Source of the DNA: Paracyclopina nana
Taxonomy: Eukaryota > Arthropoda > Copepoda > Cyclopoida > Cyclopettidae
Direction: 5' to 3'
Length of the DNA stretch: 64,000 nt
Assembly: GCA_019096065.1 (NCBI GenBank)
Contig: JAGUCH010000002.1
Location: 13,590,501 to 13,654,500, forward strand
Shown in pieces: positions 32,183 to 44,427 of this stretch. The notes under the pieces are model-generated. The model saw nothing but the letters and a program-made list of their open reading frames with translations. It searched no databases and had not been told where the DNA came from. Made by a program: the position numbers and the translations under genes. Every line of letters begins with the position of its first letter. Position 1 is the first letter of the stretch.

Positions 32183-34977
32183 TTCAAAGATTATCAAGTT
32201 TAAGCTCAATCAGACCACTTTAAAAAATCGGCCACTTTTTCTTAGGAAAACTCGACTTTTTCTTAAGTCATTTCATGGACTTGACTATGAAGTACAAACT
32301 TGAAGAGGAGCTCAGCCTGACATCTAAACAGTAAATTGAAGTGTGCTGTGTTGCTTTGTTATCAGGGGTCAAAGTATGGAAATCGGGCCTCAGAAGGAGC
32401 AGTTTCTCTGAAAATTTCATAAAATAAGAAATGATGGGGACAGCAAGGGCTACCTGCATATCAAATTTCAGTTCTCTAGCTCAACATTTAGAGTTGCTGA
32501 GTCAATTGTTTACTTTGCTGAGACTCAAACAAAATGATGTTGGATTCATTTGCAACAAATTTTGCTTCAATGACTTTGCTGTATCTTGTCATTTTAGATT
32601 GCTGAGTCACTTCACTGAGATGCTGAGACTTAGAAATAACGGGTATTTTGGGGTGCTGAGCAACTAAGTTTTTTGATATCTTTCACTGTTTCCAATTAAG
32701 ATACAAAGTGCTGAGAAAGTGACTCAGCAGTTTTGAAATCAGCTTACTCAGAAAGAAAAGTCAATAGTCCAAAAAGTCCAAAAAGTCCTTCTAGTTTGAA
32801 ATGGCAGAAAAGTCCAACGAGTCCTACTAATTTTAAAAGGCACCCCACTATGCAAATTTCTCGACTTACCTTAACTACCATCAAAAATCTTGCGAGAAAT
32901 CTTTCACTTTTTCCAATTAAGATACAAACCACTACTCAGCCTACACTTCGAGAATTTCGTACATTTACTTACTAGCATAACTGAAATGTAGAACTACTAC
33001 ACAAAGTCTTACCCTTGAGATCAAGTAAGTGTGCTTCTTGATAAGGGAAGCCAGTGTAGGTGTAATTATTGATATGAAGAACTACATCTCTCGAGATTGA
33101 AACATTAAGATGTAGCAGCTGCTCCCGCTCCGTAACTTGTAATTGTTTCTTTCATCGTGTATATATTCTGAGTTTGTAAACTATAGTTTAGTATTATGTA
33201 GGTACTTGGTGTATGATCATATCTTGTCTTTGCCAAAGTCCAAGGCCCCTGAGTTTGTCTTATTCGAATCCAAACTTGTCTTTCCCGTAGTCCAAAATTG
33301 CTGAAAATTGATTTCGGCAAATTGGCCGGCTCCCGAGTCGATTTCGGCGAAATTCGTTGCGAATGTTGACAAAACAAAAAATCAGGAATAGTCTTGATTT
33401 TTTAATGGTTTTTTGACAAGTACTGTATCTCTTGAGATAAAGTACTTGCTTTCTGCAGAGAACAAGCTAGTGTGAGATCTAGTCTTAGGATAGTACTATA
33501 TCTGTTGAGTAATCTAAATGATTTCTCGACTATAACTACAATTGAGATCAAGTTAGTAGACTGCTGTGTCGTAGACCTCGCCGGATGCCCGGTGATCCTC
33601 AGGATGAAGATCCGGAAAGGGTAGACCTCTGAATAGCCTGGCTATGGAAACCAAGCTCAACTGGTCCAGAAGGCCGTGCTACCAACTGGAAACCCTGGGT
33701 ACAAGCAGAATCCAAGAAGAGATCAACAGCCTGGCTGCAAACCTAAGCCTCAAGAGGACGACAAGATCAATAAATATGACCTCTAAAATGTCTAATCAGA
33801 GCAATAAACTCCAAAAAGACAATCCTAATAGTATTGTATGACAATGACTAAGACAATCTAAAACATATCATAGAAGTATTGCTACTAACTAACTAAAATA
33901 ATACACTATATGACTACAAAAACATGAAATAAAATGGTCCAAGCATTGCTTAGGACAAATTAGAAGTACAATACTTGATTGCTTGCACTGCGCCGATTTA
34001 GTTGTCGAAACCGCCACAGATGGCGTTAGATGCTTGGCGCTCTTAAAGCCATTAGGTTACGTAATAATCTAAACTAAACCTAAATTGCTATTTTGAGCTT
34101 TTTCTGTAGTGAATTCCTGAAAATATTATATCACAGCAAGAAATTTGCCAAAAGGGAAAGAAATAACTCCTTATAGATATCTGTAGTGGCTGAATAATTG
34201 TCTGTCTGCATTTGTGTGAGTGGGAATGGCAATCTTTTTTATGGTAATTTGAGCCCATATTTTGGGATTTTTTGCTTTTTTCGGGTCTGATCTACTTCAA
34301 TGGTGCTAGAAAGATTGTAATGTAACCTTTTATTACTCTGACTATTTATGAAAGAATCAAGAAAAGCGGAAACTTCTATGAACCCGCTTCATACGCCAAT
34401 ATTTGGTGTTCGAATTTTAGCAGCGCCCCCTAGCGCCGCAACTGGGCTTAAAATAAAGCTTACTCCAAGCAATCAAGTATTGCATCTTAAACTAATAATG
34501 TGACTTAATGGCAGTCAATAATCACTCAATAAAATTCAATCATGGTGTTTCTTATTCAATTCTTTTCACTCAACTGATTTGAGATTTCTTACAAAATATG
34601 GCAATGGCTGCCGCTGAGGTGGCGTCGCTGAGGCGAGAAGGTCGACGGAGACGCGAGCGCAAGGCGCGCCCACAATAGCTGACTGACTACAAAAATTTAG
34701 ATTTCTTGCGATATCTAGTTAGGCGTACTGTACTAGATCTCCATGAATCCTGGCACCATTGAGATCAAGTTAGTCGTAGGCGAGATCAAGGAGCAGCCAA
34801 ATAAAAATTTTGCGTAGTGGGGCAGAAAAGTCAATAGACCAAAAAGTCCAATTAGTCCAAAAATTCCTACTAGTTTGAACAGGCAGAAAAGTCAAATAGT
34901 CCAAATAGTCCAAAAAGTCCTACTAGTTTGAAAAGGCCTGCTCCAACATCGCAAACATTAATTTCTAATTGGGCTCC
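32183..34977. other. Repeat-rich intergenic region
   Basis: Contains GCTGAG/CTCAGC-rich sequence (32260-32720) like that at 21940-22430. Two blocks are built from AGTCCAAAAAGTCC and CTAGTTTGAAA-GGC words (32756-32850 and 34825-34945). Several copies of a TTGAGATCAAGTTAGT-like motif occur (33014, 33540, 34760). No gene was recognised. Confidence 0.55.
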
Positions 34978-36601
34978 TTAAGGGCCACTGACTGGCTCCC
35001 TTGAAGAATCCATTCAGTAGACCCGAGAGCTTTCCAAAAATGTTATGGGCCATTTGGAAGGTCTACCCCTAGGTAGTAACTGTACCAAAGGGTTTTGCCC
35101 TCGGGCCCCTGGGAGGGGAGATATGGGCCCTCAAAGTTTGGGGAAATTCTTATGTAGTAAAACTTTGGACCCCTCTCACTGCCATATGAATCAACTTTTA
35201 TCTACCCATTTTTTGTGCATTGTTAGGCCCCCTATGGGTGTCTCAGAGAATGGACTAAAAGTTGTTGTCCTTCATGCCCACTGTGCTCTAGCGGCTGAAA
35301 TGTGTTTTTTAGGGGGTAACTTTGGAGCAAAATTGAGCAACCTTCCCCCGGTGGAATTTTTTTCTTTTTTTGCACAGAGTCAGCCAAAGATAAGTACTTT
35401 CAAATAAAAAAATAAAAAAAATACACTTTTTTGTTTGAGGGCAGATATTGTCTGTCAAAGTTAGCCCATTTTGGCCCTAATAACTTTGTTAAACAGACTT
35501 ATAAGAGCTAAAAATGAAATTTTATTATAATTATAGGGACAAATGAACAATATTCATTTCTGTCATTTTTTATTTTGGCGGCGTTTTGGGGCACTTCCTT
35601 AATAAATAATTTTCAGTTTTTTGAAAATATTGAGTAAATAGTCATTAAGTTTTGATTTCATTAAATGAGCATGCAAAAAATGAACTGAAATTGAAATTTT
35701 ATTATAAATATGGTATGTGATGAGCAACTTTTATTTTTGTCATTATATTATTGAACCAATTGTTAGGGTAGTTTTACAGTAAATGCATCATAGTTTGCTT
35801 AATTTGTACGATTTAAGTTGATCACATCAAATTATGGCATAAGCAAAAGTTGTTCATCATACCCCATATTTATAATAAAATTTAATTTTCAGCTCAGGTA
35901 TTTGCACTGTATCCCTAAAAAATAAGGTTTTACAATTTGCTCAATATTTTCAAAAAACTGAAAATTGTTTATTAAGGAAGTGCCCCAAAACGCCGCCAAA
36001 ATAAAAAATGACAGAAATAAATATTGTTCATTTGTCCCTATAATTATAATAAAATTTCATTTTTAGCTCTTATATTCAAAGTCTGTTTAACAAAGTTATT
36101 AGGGCCAAAATGGGCTAACTTTGACAGACAATATCTGCCCTCAAACAAAAAAGTGTATTTTTTTTATTTTTTTATGTGAAAGTACTTATCTTTGGCTGAC
36201 TCTGTGCAAAAAAAGAAAAAAATTCCACTGGGGGAAGGTTGCTCAATTTTGCTCCAAAGTTACCCCCTAAAAAACACATTTCAGCCGCTAGAGCACAGTG
36301 GGCATGAAGGACAACAACTTTTAGTCCATTCTCTGAGACACCCATAGGGGGCCTAACAATGCACAAAAAATGGGTAGATAAAAGTTGATTCATATGGCAG
36401 TGAGAGGGGTCCAAAGTTTTACTACATAAGAATTTCCCCAAACTTTGAGGGCCCATATCTCCCCTCCCAGGGGCCCGAGGGCAAAACCCTTTGGTACAGT
36501 TACTACCTAGGGGTAGACCTTCCAAATGGCCCATAACATTTTCGGAAAGCTCTCGGGTCTACTGAATGGATTCTTCAAGGGAGCCAGTCAGTGGCCCTTA
36601 A
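34978..36601. mobile_element. 1.6-kb foldback element flanked by TTAA
   Basis: The element starts TTAAGGGCCACTGACTGG and ends with its reverse complement. The two halves are near-perfect reverse complements for about 600 bp at each end and more loosely almost to the centre (about 35790), leaving a loop of roughly 50-100 bp. Both arms carry the same 120-codon open frame, which is a by-product of low substitution and not a protein family known to me. TTAA at both ends suggests piggyBac-type mobilisation. A diverged single-arm copy lies at 53739-54505. It sits 180 bp upstream of the RMND5 start. Confidence 0.85.
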
Positions 36602-36780
36602 GCGTCATCGGCTAAAATTCTGGCTTTTTTGGTAAGTTTTGGCTCGCGGGTAATGTCTGGTAACTCTGATTGTTTTTGTTAGAGGAGCAGTGAAAACTGA
36701 TAAGTCTTGACAGTTCAGGTAAAAAAAACACAGAAAAGTGTTTTAAAGTTTGTGGAGCGTCAAAAGCGCAAGGCTTTGCA

Positions 36781-38173
36781 ATGGAAGTGAACGAGAGGCG
36801 AGATCTTGCTCTTGTGGAACGAGAAGTGATCAAAGTTGTTGAAAAGTTCAGAAATCTAAACAAAGGCAACAAGAGAAGTCTTGATGAAGCCATCCAGCTT
36901 ATTCAAGCTGCGAAGAACGAAATTCAACATGGTGAGAACAATTGCCAATGTTATGACCTTATTCTTACTTTTGTCTCCTGCTCAGGAACCATCGTCAACC
37001 CAGACAATCCCAACCAGTTGCTGATGAATCCTGCCCAAACCTTGATGCTGGTGCAAGCCTTGCAAGGGGTGAAGGAAACAGCTGTCAAGATCGGTTCAGA
37101 CCATCGTGACCTCCATTCATCTGTGTCCAAGGTTGGCAAAGCAATTGACAGGAGTTTTGTTGCGGACTATGACTCCACGTCAAGAGAGGACATTTTCCGC
37201 TCTCCTGAGCAGCAAGCCTTGCTCAACAAGGTCATACTCCAGCACTTTTGTCGCCAAGGCCTCTCGGAAATCAGCGAGGACTTCACTCGAGAAGCCAACT
37301 TTCTCTCTGAGGAAGACCCAAGGCTGTCCAAGGCTTCTTTCCAGACCCTCAACTCCATCCAAGATGCCTTTCACAGAAGAGACATTGCTCCTGCTCTTGA
37401 ATGGGCCATCAACCACAGAGAAGCCCTTAATTTGCGAGGACCCTGTACATCGGCTACCTTAACCATTACCTCATCTACCAATGGAAGGCCAAGAGTGGCT
37501 CAAAAATCCTCACTGGAAATGAAGCTGCACAAACTCAAGTTCATTGAGCTACTCCAAGTCAACCAAATGGACGCTGTCATTTATGCTCGTACCTATTTCC
37601 CCCGATTCATTGAAGGGCATGAAAAGGAGATTCAGGTAGCTGAACAAGCTTACGATAATTTGGAAGGTTTTTGATCAGTTTCTTAATTCCCAGTCCTTGA
37701 TGGGAGCTCTGATGTATGCTGGACCTAAGCTGGCCACCTCTCCATATGCACATTTACTAGATGACTCATTGTGGCAAGAGACATCAGACATGTTTGTCAG
37801 GAGTGCCTGTGCTCTGATGGGATTATCCATTGAGTCACCCTTGGCAGTTGTTGTCAATGCTGGATGCACAGCTTTGCCAGCCTTGCTCAACATCAAGCAA
37901 GTCATGCAGCAACGGCAAGTGGCTGGAGTATGGCATGCCAACGATGAGCTGCCAATTGAAATTGATGTCGGACCCAACGCAAGATATCACTCCATATTCG
38001 CTTGCCCCATTTTGAGGCAGCAGACCACTGATCACAATCCTCCCATGAGGCTGACTTGTGGGCATTGTATTTCTAAAGATGCTCTCCTCAAGCTATCAAT
38101 TGGTCACAAATTAAAGTGCCCATATTGTCCAGTGGAACAGAATCCCAACGACGCCAGGCAAATTACCTTTTAA
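36781..38173 (+). CDS. RMND5A: RMND5/GID2-type E3 ubiquitin ligase subunit
   Basis: Exons 36781-36931, 36986-37635 and 37694-38173 encode 426 residues (human RMND5A 391). Landmarks match the family: [18 protein letters not shown] near residue 100, a LisH/CTLH-type helical middle with [11 protein letters not shown], then [12 protein letters not shown]. At the C-terminus is the degenerate [18 protein letters not shown]...CGHCIS...KCPYCP, with the family ending NDARQITF. The protein is a catalytic-side subunit of the GID/CTLH E3 complex. The first intron is 54 nt, a multiple of three and stop-free, so a naive frame reads through it. The stretch [12 protein letters not shown]...GRPRVAQ is an insertion relative to the human protein. 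Confidence 0.93.
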
Positions 38174-39428
38174 GCAATAGCTTGGACCAATATTTGCATT
38201 AAAACATCCAAATTAAATTCATAGTTCTTGCCCATATTTCCCACATGTTCCTTTTGAAAGCAAATAACTCACCGACGTAGCCATCATTTCACAATTGACT
38301 TTCGAATCTCCAATCAACGCAGAATCGAGCAGAAAAAGCGCATTTCAGTACTAATGAGATATTACTGAGCAGAGTTTTCTCACTTGTTTTCTGCATTTCT
38401 TGGCTGAAGTTAAAATTGTGACGATTTTTTCTACAAAGTCATGTGTTACGAAGAATCTACTTTTAATAACTACTCACATTGACCTGAAGAAGGTCCTAAC
38501 CCAAACTCTTTACAACACCCAAAATATATTTTTTTTCTGAAAGCTTATGTTCGAAGGGTTCATTTGGTAGTAATTTAAAAATCCTGGGTTCCCAAAATAT
38601 AAAATTTTCAAAAAAGTCTTGCACCCACAGTTTATTATTGTTTGCGATTTTTTAATGGCAATGACCCCCTCTGAAAAAAGAAGATCAAACTTTTTTTATT
38701 TCGTCAGCAAGTCTGTAAAATGTACTCAAATTGAGACATTTGCTGCCAAACTTATTATACAAAATTATTCAAGTTGGTAGAAATCAACTTTTAGCATGGC
38801 TATATCTCCGTTTCTGTTCATCCTAGCGATTTTACTATGAAGTAACTTAAGTTTAATTTTTGAATTTTAGTGGGGGTCATTGTTGCTAACTATCCCCAAA
38901 AAATAAGCCACTTTTTCGCTAAATATTTAAAAAAAAAATTTTATTGGAAGCGATAGGGCAGGACTTTCATTTTATCATCAAATTAACCCATGGGACATAC
39001 GCTTTCAGAAAATATAGAATTCTTGGGTGTTGTACATAGTTTGGGTTAGGTCCTTTGCCAAGTCAATGTGTACCTAGTACTGCTCGTGGCAGGCACACTG
39101 CGCTAGCTGGAAAAGATGCCAATGCTAGGGAAATATGCTTGCGAAAGCAACTATCTGATAGTTAATTCTCACTAAGGAATCGATTTTTGGAATACTTTAA
39201 AAGTTTCAACGATGCTTTCCAGTGATTTGCCTTAGAAAATGAAGCTCGGGTCCATGCCACAATTGTTCCATCAGCTGTCAGCTGACTTGGTGGTTGCTTC
39301 TGCGGAGAAGTGAGAACAAATAGTAAACTTATTAACTTAACAATTGACTGAATTGAGCGAATTGAGCGAATTGAGCGAATTGGCTATTAAGCAGAAAAAA
39401 AGAGAAAGTGCAATTTTCTGATAAGAAA
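38174..39428. other. Intergenic between RMND5 and the LRRC58-like gene
   Basis: Contains a MITE-like inverted repeat (listed separately) and, just before the next gene, a short GAGCGAATT triplication (about 39355-39382). No additional gene was recognised. Confidence 0.6.
38477..39074. mobile_element. MITE with about 120-bp terminal inverted repeats
   Basis: CACATTGACCTGAAGAAGGT on the left is matched in reverse complement by the end ACCTTTGCCAAGTCAATGTG (with mismatches). The arms also share CCTAACCCAAACT, ACAACACCCAA and TTTCTGAAAGC over about 120 bp. The interior has no coding frame. Flanking bases contain TAC on the right and TACT on the left, so the target duplication is uncertain. Confidence 0.75.
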
Positions 39429-40700
39429 ATGGCTGCCTCGTCTGCGTCCTTGGAAGAAGAGAGCGTTCTCGAATGCTACGAACTTCTCTCCATGCAGTAC
39501 ATCGAGCAGTCAGAGAATGAAGAAGTCTGGCAAAAGTTGATAGACTGGAAGTCCGACAGACTCTCCGCAGTCGAGGTCATTGTGACGCTGCCCAAAGAGC
39601 TTTGGTTCATTGCCGTCCTTCTTCGGGAAAACCCATACAGACTCCGGAGCTTCCTAACCAAGAGGACAGGAGACGCTCTCGAGGACGACCTTCTTGCCAA
39701 TTACTTGCGCACTTTCGAATCACTAACCGAGCTGAGGTTGGACACAACTTTCAGGACTAGTCTCGACGCGTCTAGCACTAACCAGTCTGCCACAAACATC
39801 AGTCAAAACTTAGTATTTCGACCGCCACTCGCCATTTTCAGGTGTGTTCACTTTGTTTACCAATGCAACTTTTTACTAGGTGCGATTTGACGAAAAATTT
39901 CATAATTCTGTTGTAGGTGTTGCCCCAACGTCAAAATATTATCGCTAAAGAACAACAATCTTGAGCAGCTCCCTCCCGATATCGGAAGGCTGAGCAAATT
40001 GGAAAAGCTGTACTTGACCAACAATCGATTGAGCAACGGCTCCATTCCGTACACCCTAGGCTTCTGCAGAGGCCTGACCGAGCTTTACCTTGATGACAAC
40101 CTCTTGGACGCTTTGCCCTCCGTTTTGCTCAACATGCCATCCTTGAAGACAGTTCACAGGCATGGCAACCACAACTACTTCAAGTCCACCTTCATGTGGT
40201 ATCATACTGACGTGACAGGCCGCATTTTACGCACCTCGGGCCTTGATGAGGCTGAAGTGGCCGTCGAGCGAGATGACCTGCACAAATTAGCCTCCAAAGT
40301 CATCATCTCGTCCCAGCTGAACTTCTACGCAGCCGACATTCCGGGAAGGCTCAAGAACTTCATCTCGGACTTGGTTAATGAGGTGAACATCTGCGAACAC
40401 TGCAGTGTTGTCAAAAGTGCGAGGTTGTCAGGGTACAAGGTGTTCACTTTCAAAAATCCCTATTTGGGCAACACCTGCGTGCCCTTTTTACACTGGACCT
40501 GTGACACAGACTGTGCTCGCGCCATCGAGGTGCCCGCGCGAAGAGCACAAATCATGGATGCCATAGAGCAGGACAGAATGTACGAAGAATATGTGAAACG
40601 TGCAGTGGATCCCATGCCAACAGAATCGAGGAGTTCGTCCAACATTTCTAGTGTAGCTGTCGCCGAGATTGAGCCCGTTTCAGCATGCACAATTATTTAA
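39429..40700 (+). CDS. Leucine-rich repeat protein, LRRC58-like
   Basis: Two exons, 39429-39841 and 39917-40700, join as AG|G and give 398 residues. The N-terminal 120 residues are helical and acidic. From about residue 138 come LRRs: CPNVKILSLKNNNLEQLPPD, LEKLYLTNNRLSNGSIP, LTELYLDDNLLDALPSVLL, then SLKTVHRHGNHN. The C-terminal part has the arrangement seen in LRRC58: a segment like NFYAADIPGRLKNFI, a CEHC pair, and FLHWTCDTDC near the end, probably a small zinc-binding cap. LRRC58 has been linked to cullin-dependent turnover, but that role is not shown here. It ends 41 bp from the convergent CCDC102 stop codon. Confidence 0.72.
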
Positions 40701-40741
40701 TGTGATACTACAATTCTCTGTGAGAGAAATATTAATTTATG

Positions 40742-42580
40742 TCAGACATCTGTCTCGTTGACGACAGACTCAAATTCCTCCTCGTCGGTTGTTGTTGAAC
40801 TGTCCATGTCATTTTCAACGGCCCCGCCGGATCTGAGCATCAGCCCACCCGGGGCTGACACCCGACTGATCCTTCGGAAGGAGAATTCAGGTAACGAAGT
40901 TCTTAATCTACAATTACTATAATTAGCGTTAGTTAATATGCTCCAGCTTAATTTTTACCTCGATGACAAGTGTTCGACTTGAACCGTCAATGTTTCGCAC
41001 TGGCTGCTAAGCTCCTCATTTGTTCTCTCCATCCGTCTGAGAGCTGTGTTTGAATTGTCAATGTCATCTTGCGCCTCACCTAGCTCACTTTTGAGCTGGT
41101 CAATTCGGAGCCTTAGGGACCGGATCTCTTTATCACTGTTTTCACTCTTCCGCTGCCAATGAACCATTTCTTCATTGGCATCGCTCAGGGTCTTTTTGAG
41201 CTTGGCATTGGTGTGCTTTAAGTCGCCAAGCTCAGTTTTGGACCGGTCAAGGTCAGTTTGCAGCTTCACCAAGTCATTGCTAGCTTGCAACGAATTGTGA
41301 GCAGATAACCTCTCTACTCTGACTAGCAGCTCGTCATTTTGAGTTCTCAACTTTTTGTTGTACCTCTCCAATGAATGCTTTTCCGTCTCTAGCCTCTCTC
41401 TTCTGCCCCATTCTTCTGCATTTTCGGCCTGCAGCCTCTCAATCTATAAAAGGTTTTGGATGCATGCGTTAAATAAAGTGACGAGCTGATAAGTAAATAA
41501 GATTACTTATTTTACCTCTTCCCGAAGATGAATTATCACTTGCTCAAGGCTATTTTTTGCGGTTGCATGATCATCCATTTGCCGCGCATAGTCTCTCAGT
41601 TGCTCGTTAAAGTCCACCTGGAGTCGAGTCAAGTCTTTCGCGAGGTCCGACCTTGCCAAGATCAACTCATCACATTTTACTTCCAGTTGGCCCTTTTGCT
41701 CTTGTAAGGTCTCTGTTTCCTTCAGCAATGAATCTTTATCCATTCTCTCAGCCTCCAGAGTTTTGATGGCTTCATCCAGCCTTAACTGTAGCATAGATGT
41801 AGACGGTGTTTCTTGAAACGTGGAAACGTCGCTTAGAAATCTGCTCATTCTATCCGACAAATTGTTGCTAGGGAAAACTCCCGAGTCCCCACAATCATCA
41901 GCCTCTTGAAATAAGCTGTCCGTATTGATGCCAATGGTCACCTGACTGACATTGGCTTGAACGGCTTGTGCAGAGTATGTTTTCGACTCTCTTCCTCCTG
42001 GGAAGTAATTACGTACTTTGTGGCTACTCAATTGCCGTGTAAGGTCTTGCAATGTAGCTTCATGGCGAATTGATAGCACTTTGAGATCATCTTTGTACCG
42101 GTTCCTCTCTGCCCTAACCTTGCTCCATTTATCCCTCCAATTAGCGGTGCACTCACTCCACCATCTCATGGTTTTTTCCATTTGCGCGCATCTTGCCTTC
42201 AGTTCCTCATATTCCACCTAGGACACGTATAGATTTAAGCGGAACGATGCTATTTATCGTTAAATGATTAAAGGCTTGCCTGGCATCCCCTTTGTTGGAG
42301 GCATTTCGCGAGTTTTTGTTCTAAGTGAAAAGCTTACCCTGCTTGGTTCAGTGTCAGTCAATTTGGAAGGAGGATAATGATGGGTGTGTCTTCCTAAGAG
42401 ACTTAATGCAGCTGAATCAGATTCTTTGGTGGCGATTCCTTCTGATTTCCCAATGCTCTGCGACCGAAGGAAAGCTGATGGGTGTGAGACTGGGGCCCTT
42501 GTTGGCAAAGGGGGTGTGGCTGAGCCACTTGAAGACGCGTTTCCCCCATCTAAGTTGGCAGTGTCCTCTGAATTCCACAT
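40742..42580 (-). CDS. CCDC102A: Coiled-coil protein CCDC102 homologue
   Basis: Exons 42580-42338, 42217-41516, 41443-40959 and 40907-40742 join in frame and encode 531 residues. The hallmark CCDC102 motif AQMEKTMRWWSECTANWRDK is at the start of exon 2, followed by WSKVRAERNRYKDDL. Nearly all of exons 2 and 3 is heptad-repeat coiled coil (LQLRLDEAIKTLEAE; LRLRIDQLKSELGEAQ). The N-terminus is Ser/Pro-rich and disordered, and the C-terminus is acidic (TTTDEEEFESVV). Family members localise to centrosomal or cytoskeletal structures. An in-frame upstream ATG at 42652 would add 24 residues; I chose 42580 because the extra sequence is hydrophobic and unlike the family. Confidence 0.9.
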
Positions 42581-42925
42581 GTTTTGGTGCGAGAGCTCTG
42601 ATCGACTAACTAAGTAGTAAAGTAGTAGTAGGCATCTACCTGTAAAATGCATTGCATGCTCAAGGTGAAGTAGGGCCAGCAGCATTCACTGTCTCTCTAT
42701 TTTTGGGCATGGGCCATCTTCTGCTTCGCAAGGCCTTGGCATCAAGGATGAACGGCGTTAATTGATCTATTATTGCATGTCATGCTTCTCAATCAGTCTT
42801 GACAAGAATTATTCTTTATTCATGGCGAACATTTATTAGCTTTGGATTTTTTAAGTGAACACATAGAACAGCAAGGTTTCGTGACGGATTTGCTTAATGC
42901 AAAATGATTGCAAACGGTGAAATTA
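42581..42925. other. Intergenic, CCDC102 upstream and DHRS12 3' end
   Basis: A 345-bp gap with the DHRS12 poly(A) signal (reverse AATAAA at 42820-42815) and presumably the CCDC102 promoter. No gene seen. Confidence 0.6.
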
Positions 42926-44013
42926 TTACTGAAACTTTTGGGACAATTCACTCAATTTGTCCATGAGCTGCTTGCACTCTTCAGGCGTTGATCTAGTGCT
43001 TGCCAATGGCAGGTGAGTGCTGACAGGTACTCGATCTTGGTAGAACAGACCATTTTCTTGCTCCAAGGCACGAGATGACAATGCTAACCAAACTATGGTG
43101 TCTGCTCCCTGCTCCACAGTTCTCAATTTGTTTTTCATCTTCTCATAAAATTCAGGCATGGAACTTCTTACTGCAGGAGTATCAGCCCAACCTGCAAAGA
43201 TTTTTTTGTACTGATCAGCATTATTCTTGTAAAAAAACTTGCTCTACGCTTTAAAATACCTGGGTGCATTGAGGCAAAGAATATGTCAGGATACTTTTCT
43301 GCATATTGCTCAGTCATAATGACTTGCTGTCTCTTGTTTTGCGCATAAGCCATAGTGCCATCAAATGGGTTCATTTTCTCGCAGTTCAAGTCATTCAAGT
43401 TTAATTTGTTCGTCAGCATTCCTCCACTAGAGACTATGATGACTCGAGACTTTTGCTCACTCTTTCTCAAATTTGGTATCAAATTCTCAGTGAGGATGTG
43501 AGTGCCCAGTGTGTTGGTGGCAAAGTTCATCTCAAGATTGTCACTAGTCATGGTCAAAGTGTTGACCATGCATCCAGCGTTGTTGATGAGCACTGTCAAG
43601 GGCTGATCAAACTCTTGAGTGAACTTGACAATAGCTTTGGGGTCAGACATGTCCAAAATGTGAGTGAAAACATTGTCATTCTTGGTGATCTCCTTAATCT
43701 CATTCATAGCTTCCTCTGCATATTTGGGGTTCCTGCAAACCATGTGCACTTTGCCACCCCTCTTGGCAATCTCAATAGCAGCCTGGGAAATCGCATTACA
43801 TGTACCTACATTTTTTGTTTGTTAATTAACTATTAAAGCATTATTTACCTGCTTTCCAATGCCACTGTTGGCCCCAGTGATCATGAAGCTTAGGCCTGAG
43901 CAATCAACATCCAGGTCTTGGGCAATGAACTTTTTGGCAGCACTTTCATAGCCACTCTTAGTATATTCTCTGAGCCCCTTGACAAACCAAATTGCATTTC
44001 TGAAGAAGGACAT
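42926..44013 (-). CDS. DHRS12: Short-chain dehydrogenase/reductase DHRS12
   Basis: Exons 44013-43849, 43782-43260 and 43191-42926 give 317 residues, the same length as human DHRS12. The N-terminus FFRNAIWFVKGLREYTKSGY is the family's own. SDR motifs are all present: cofactor site TGANSGIGKQ, NNAGC, catalytic Ser in VSSGGM and YAQNK (Tyr-x3-Lys). WADTPAVRSSMPEF and PVSTHLPLAST near the end match the orthologue. It is an NAD(P)-dependent oxidoreductase whose physiological substrate is not established. The start codon at 44013 aligns with the family N-terminus. Confidence 0.95.
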
Positions 44014-44427
44014 GGCTTCCAAAAACGCTTATGTAAATGTGAGCTTAATGATTAGCAATCAATGTTGCATGCAATCCAGCCTGTGGTGAACTACTATTGC
44101 TGGCCTTACAAACTACATGCAAGTTGCAGTGTGTTGACACACACTGTTTGTGACACTGTGAGTCCAAATGAGAGTTCAGTTGAAGAGTCAAGCTCATCTT
44201 TAGCGTTCTTTCACAAGGGTACCGCTACTCAAAAACAAGTCAAAATGATCATCTAATGATACTGCACAACATATGAAAAAAATGACATAGAAGTTTTATT
44301 AGTTATTTTTCAGATGTCAGAAGCATTTTAAATCAGCAGCGTGAGTTACACAGAGGCTAAAAAAGTTGGACCGTTTCACATGTAGCATTTCTCATTACGC
44401 AAGCAGCAAAAACTGATAAGGGCCTGC
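44014..44427. other. Intergenic, DHRS12 upstream and zinc-finger gene 3' end
   Basis: A 414-bp gap with a reverse AATAAA at 44300-44295 for the zinc-finger gene. Otherwise nothing recognised. Confidence 0.6.

Noticed and set aside
35045-36534. Two 120-codon frames on opposite strands in the foldback arms
   Set aside because: They are the same sequence in inverted arms; conservation follows from the palindrome, and the diverged third copy changes many residues.
37106-37462. Overlapping 118-codon frame in RMND5 exon 2
   Set aside because: It lies out of frame within a conserved exon and matches no family.
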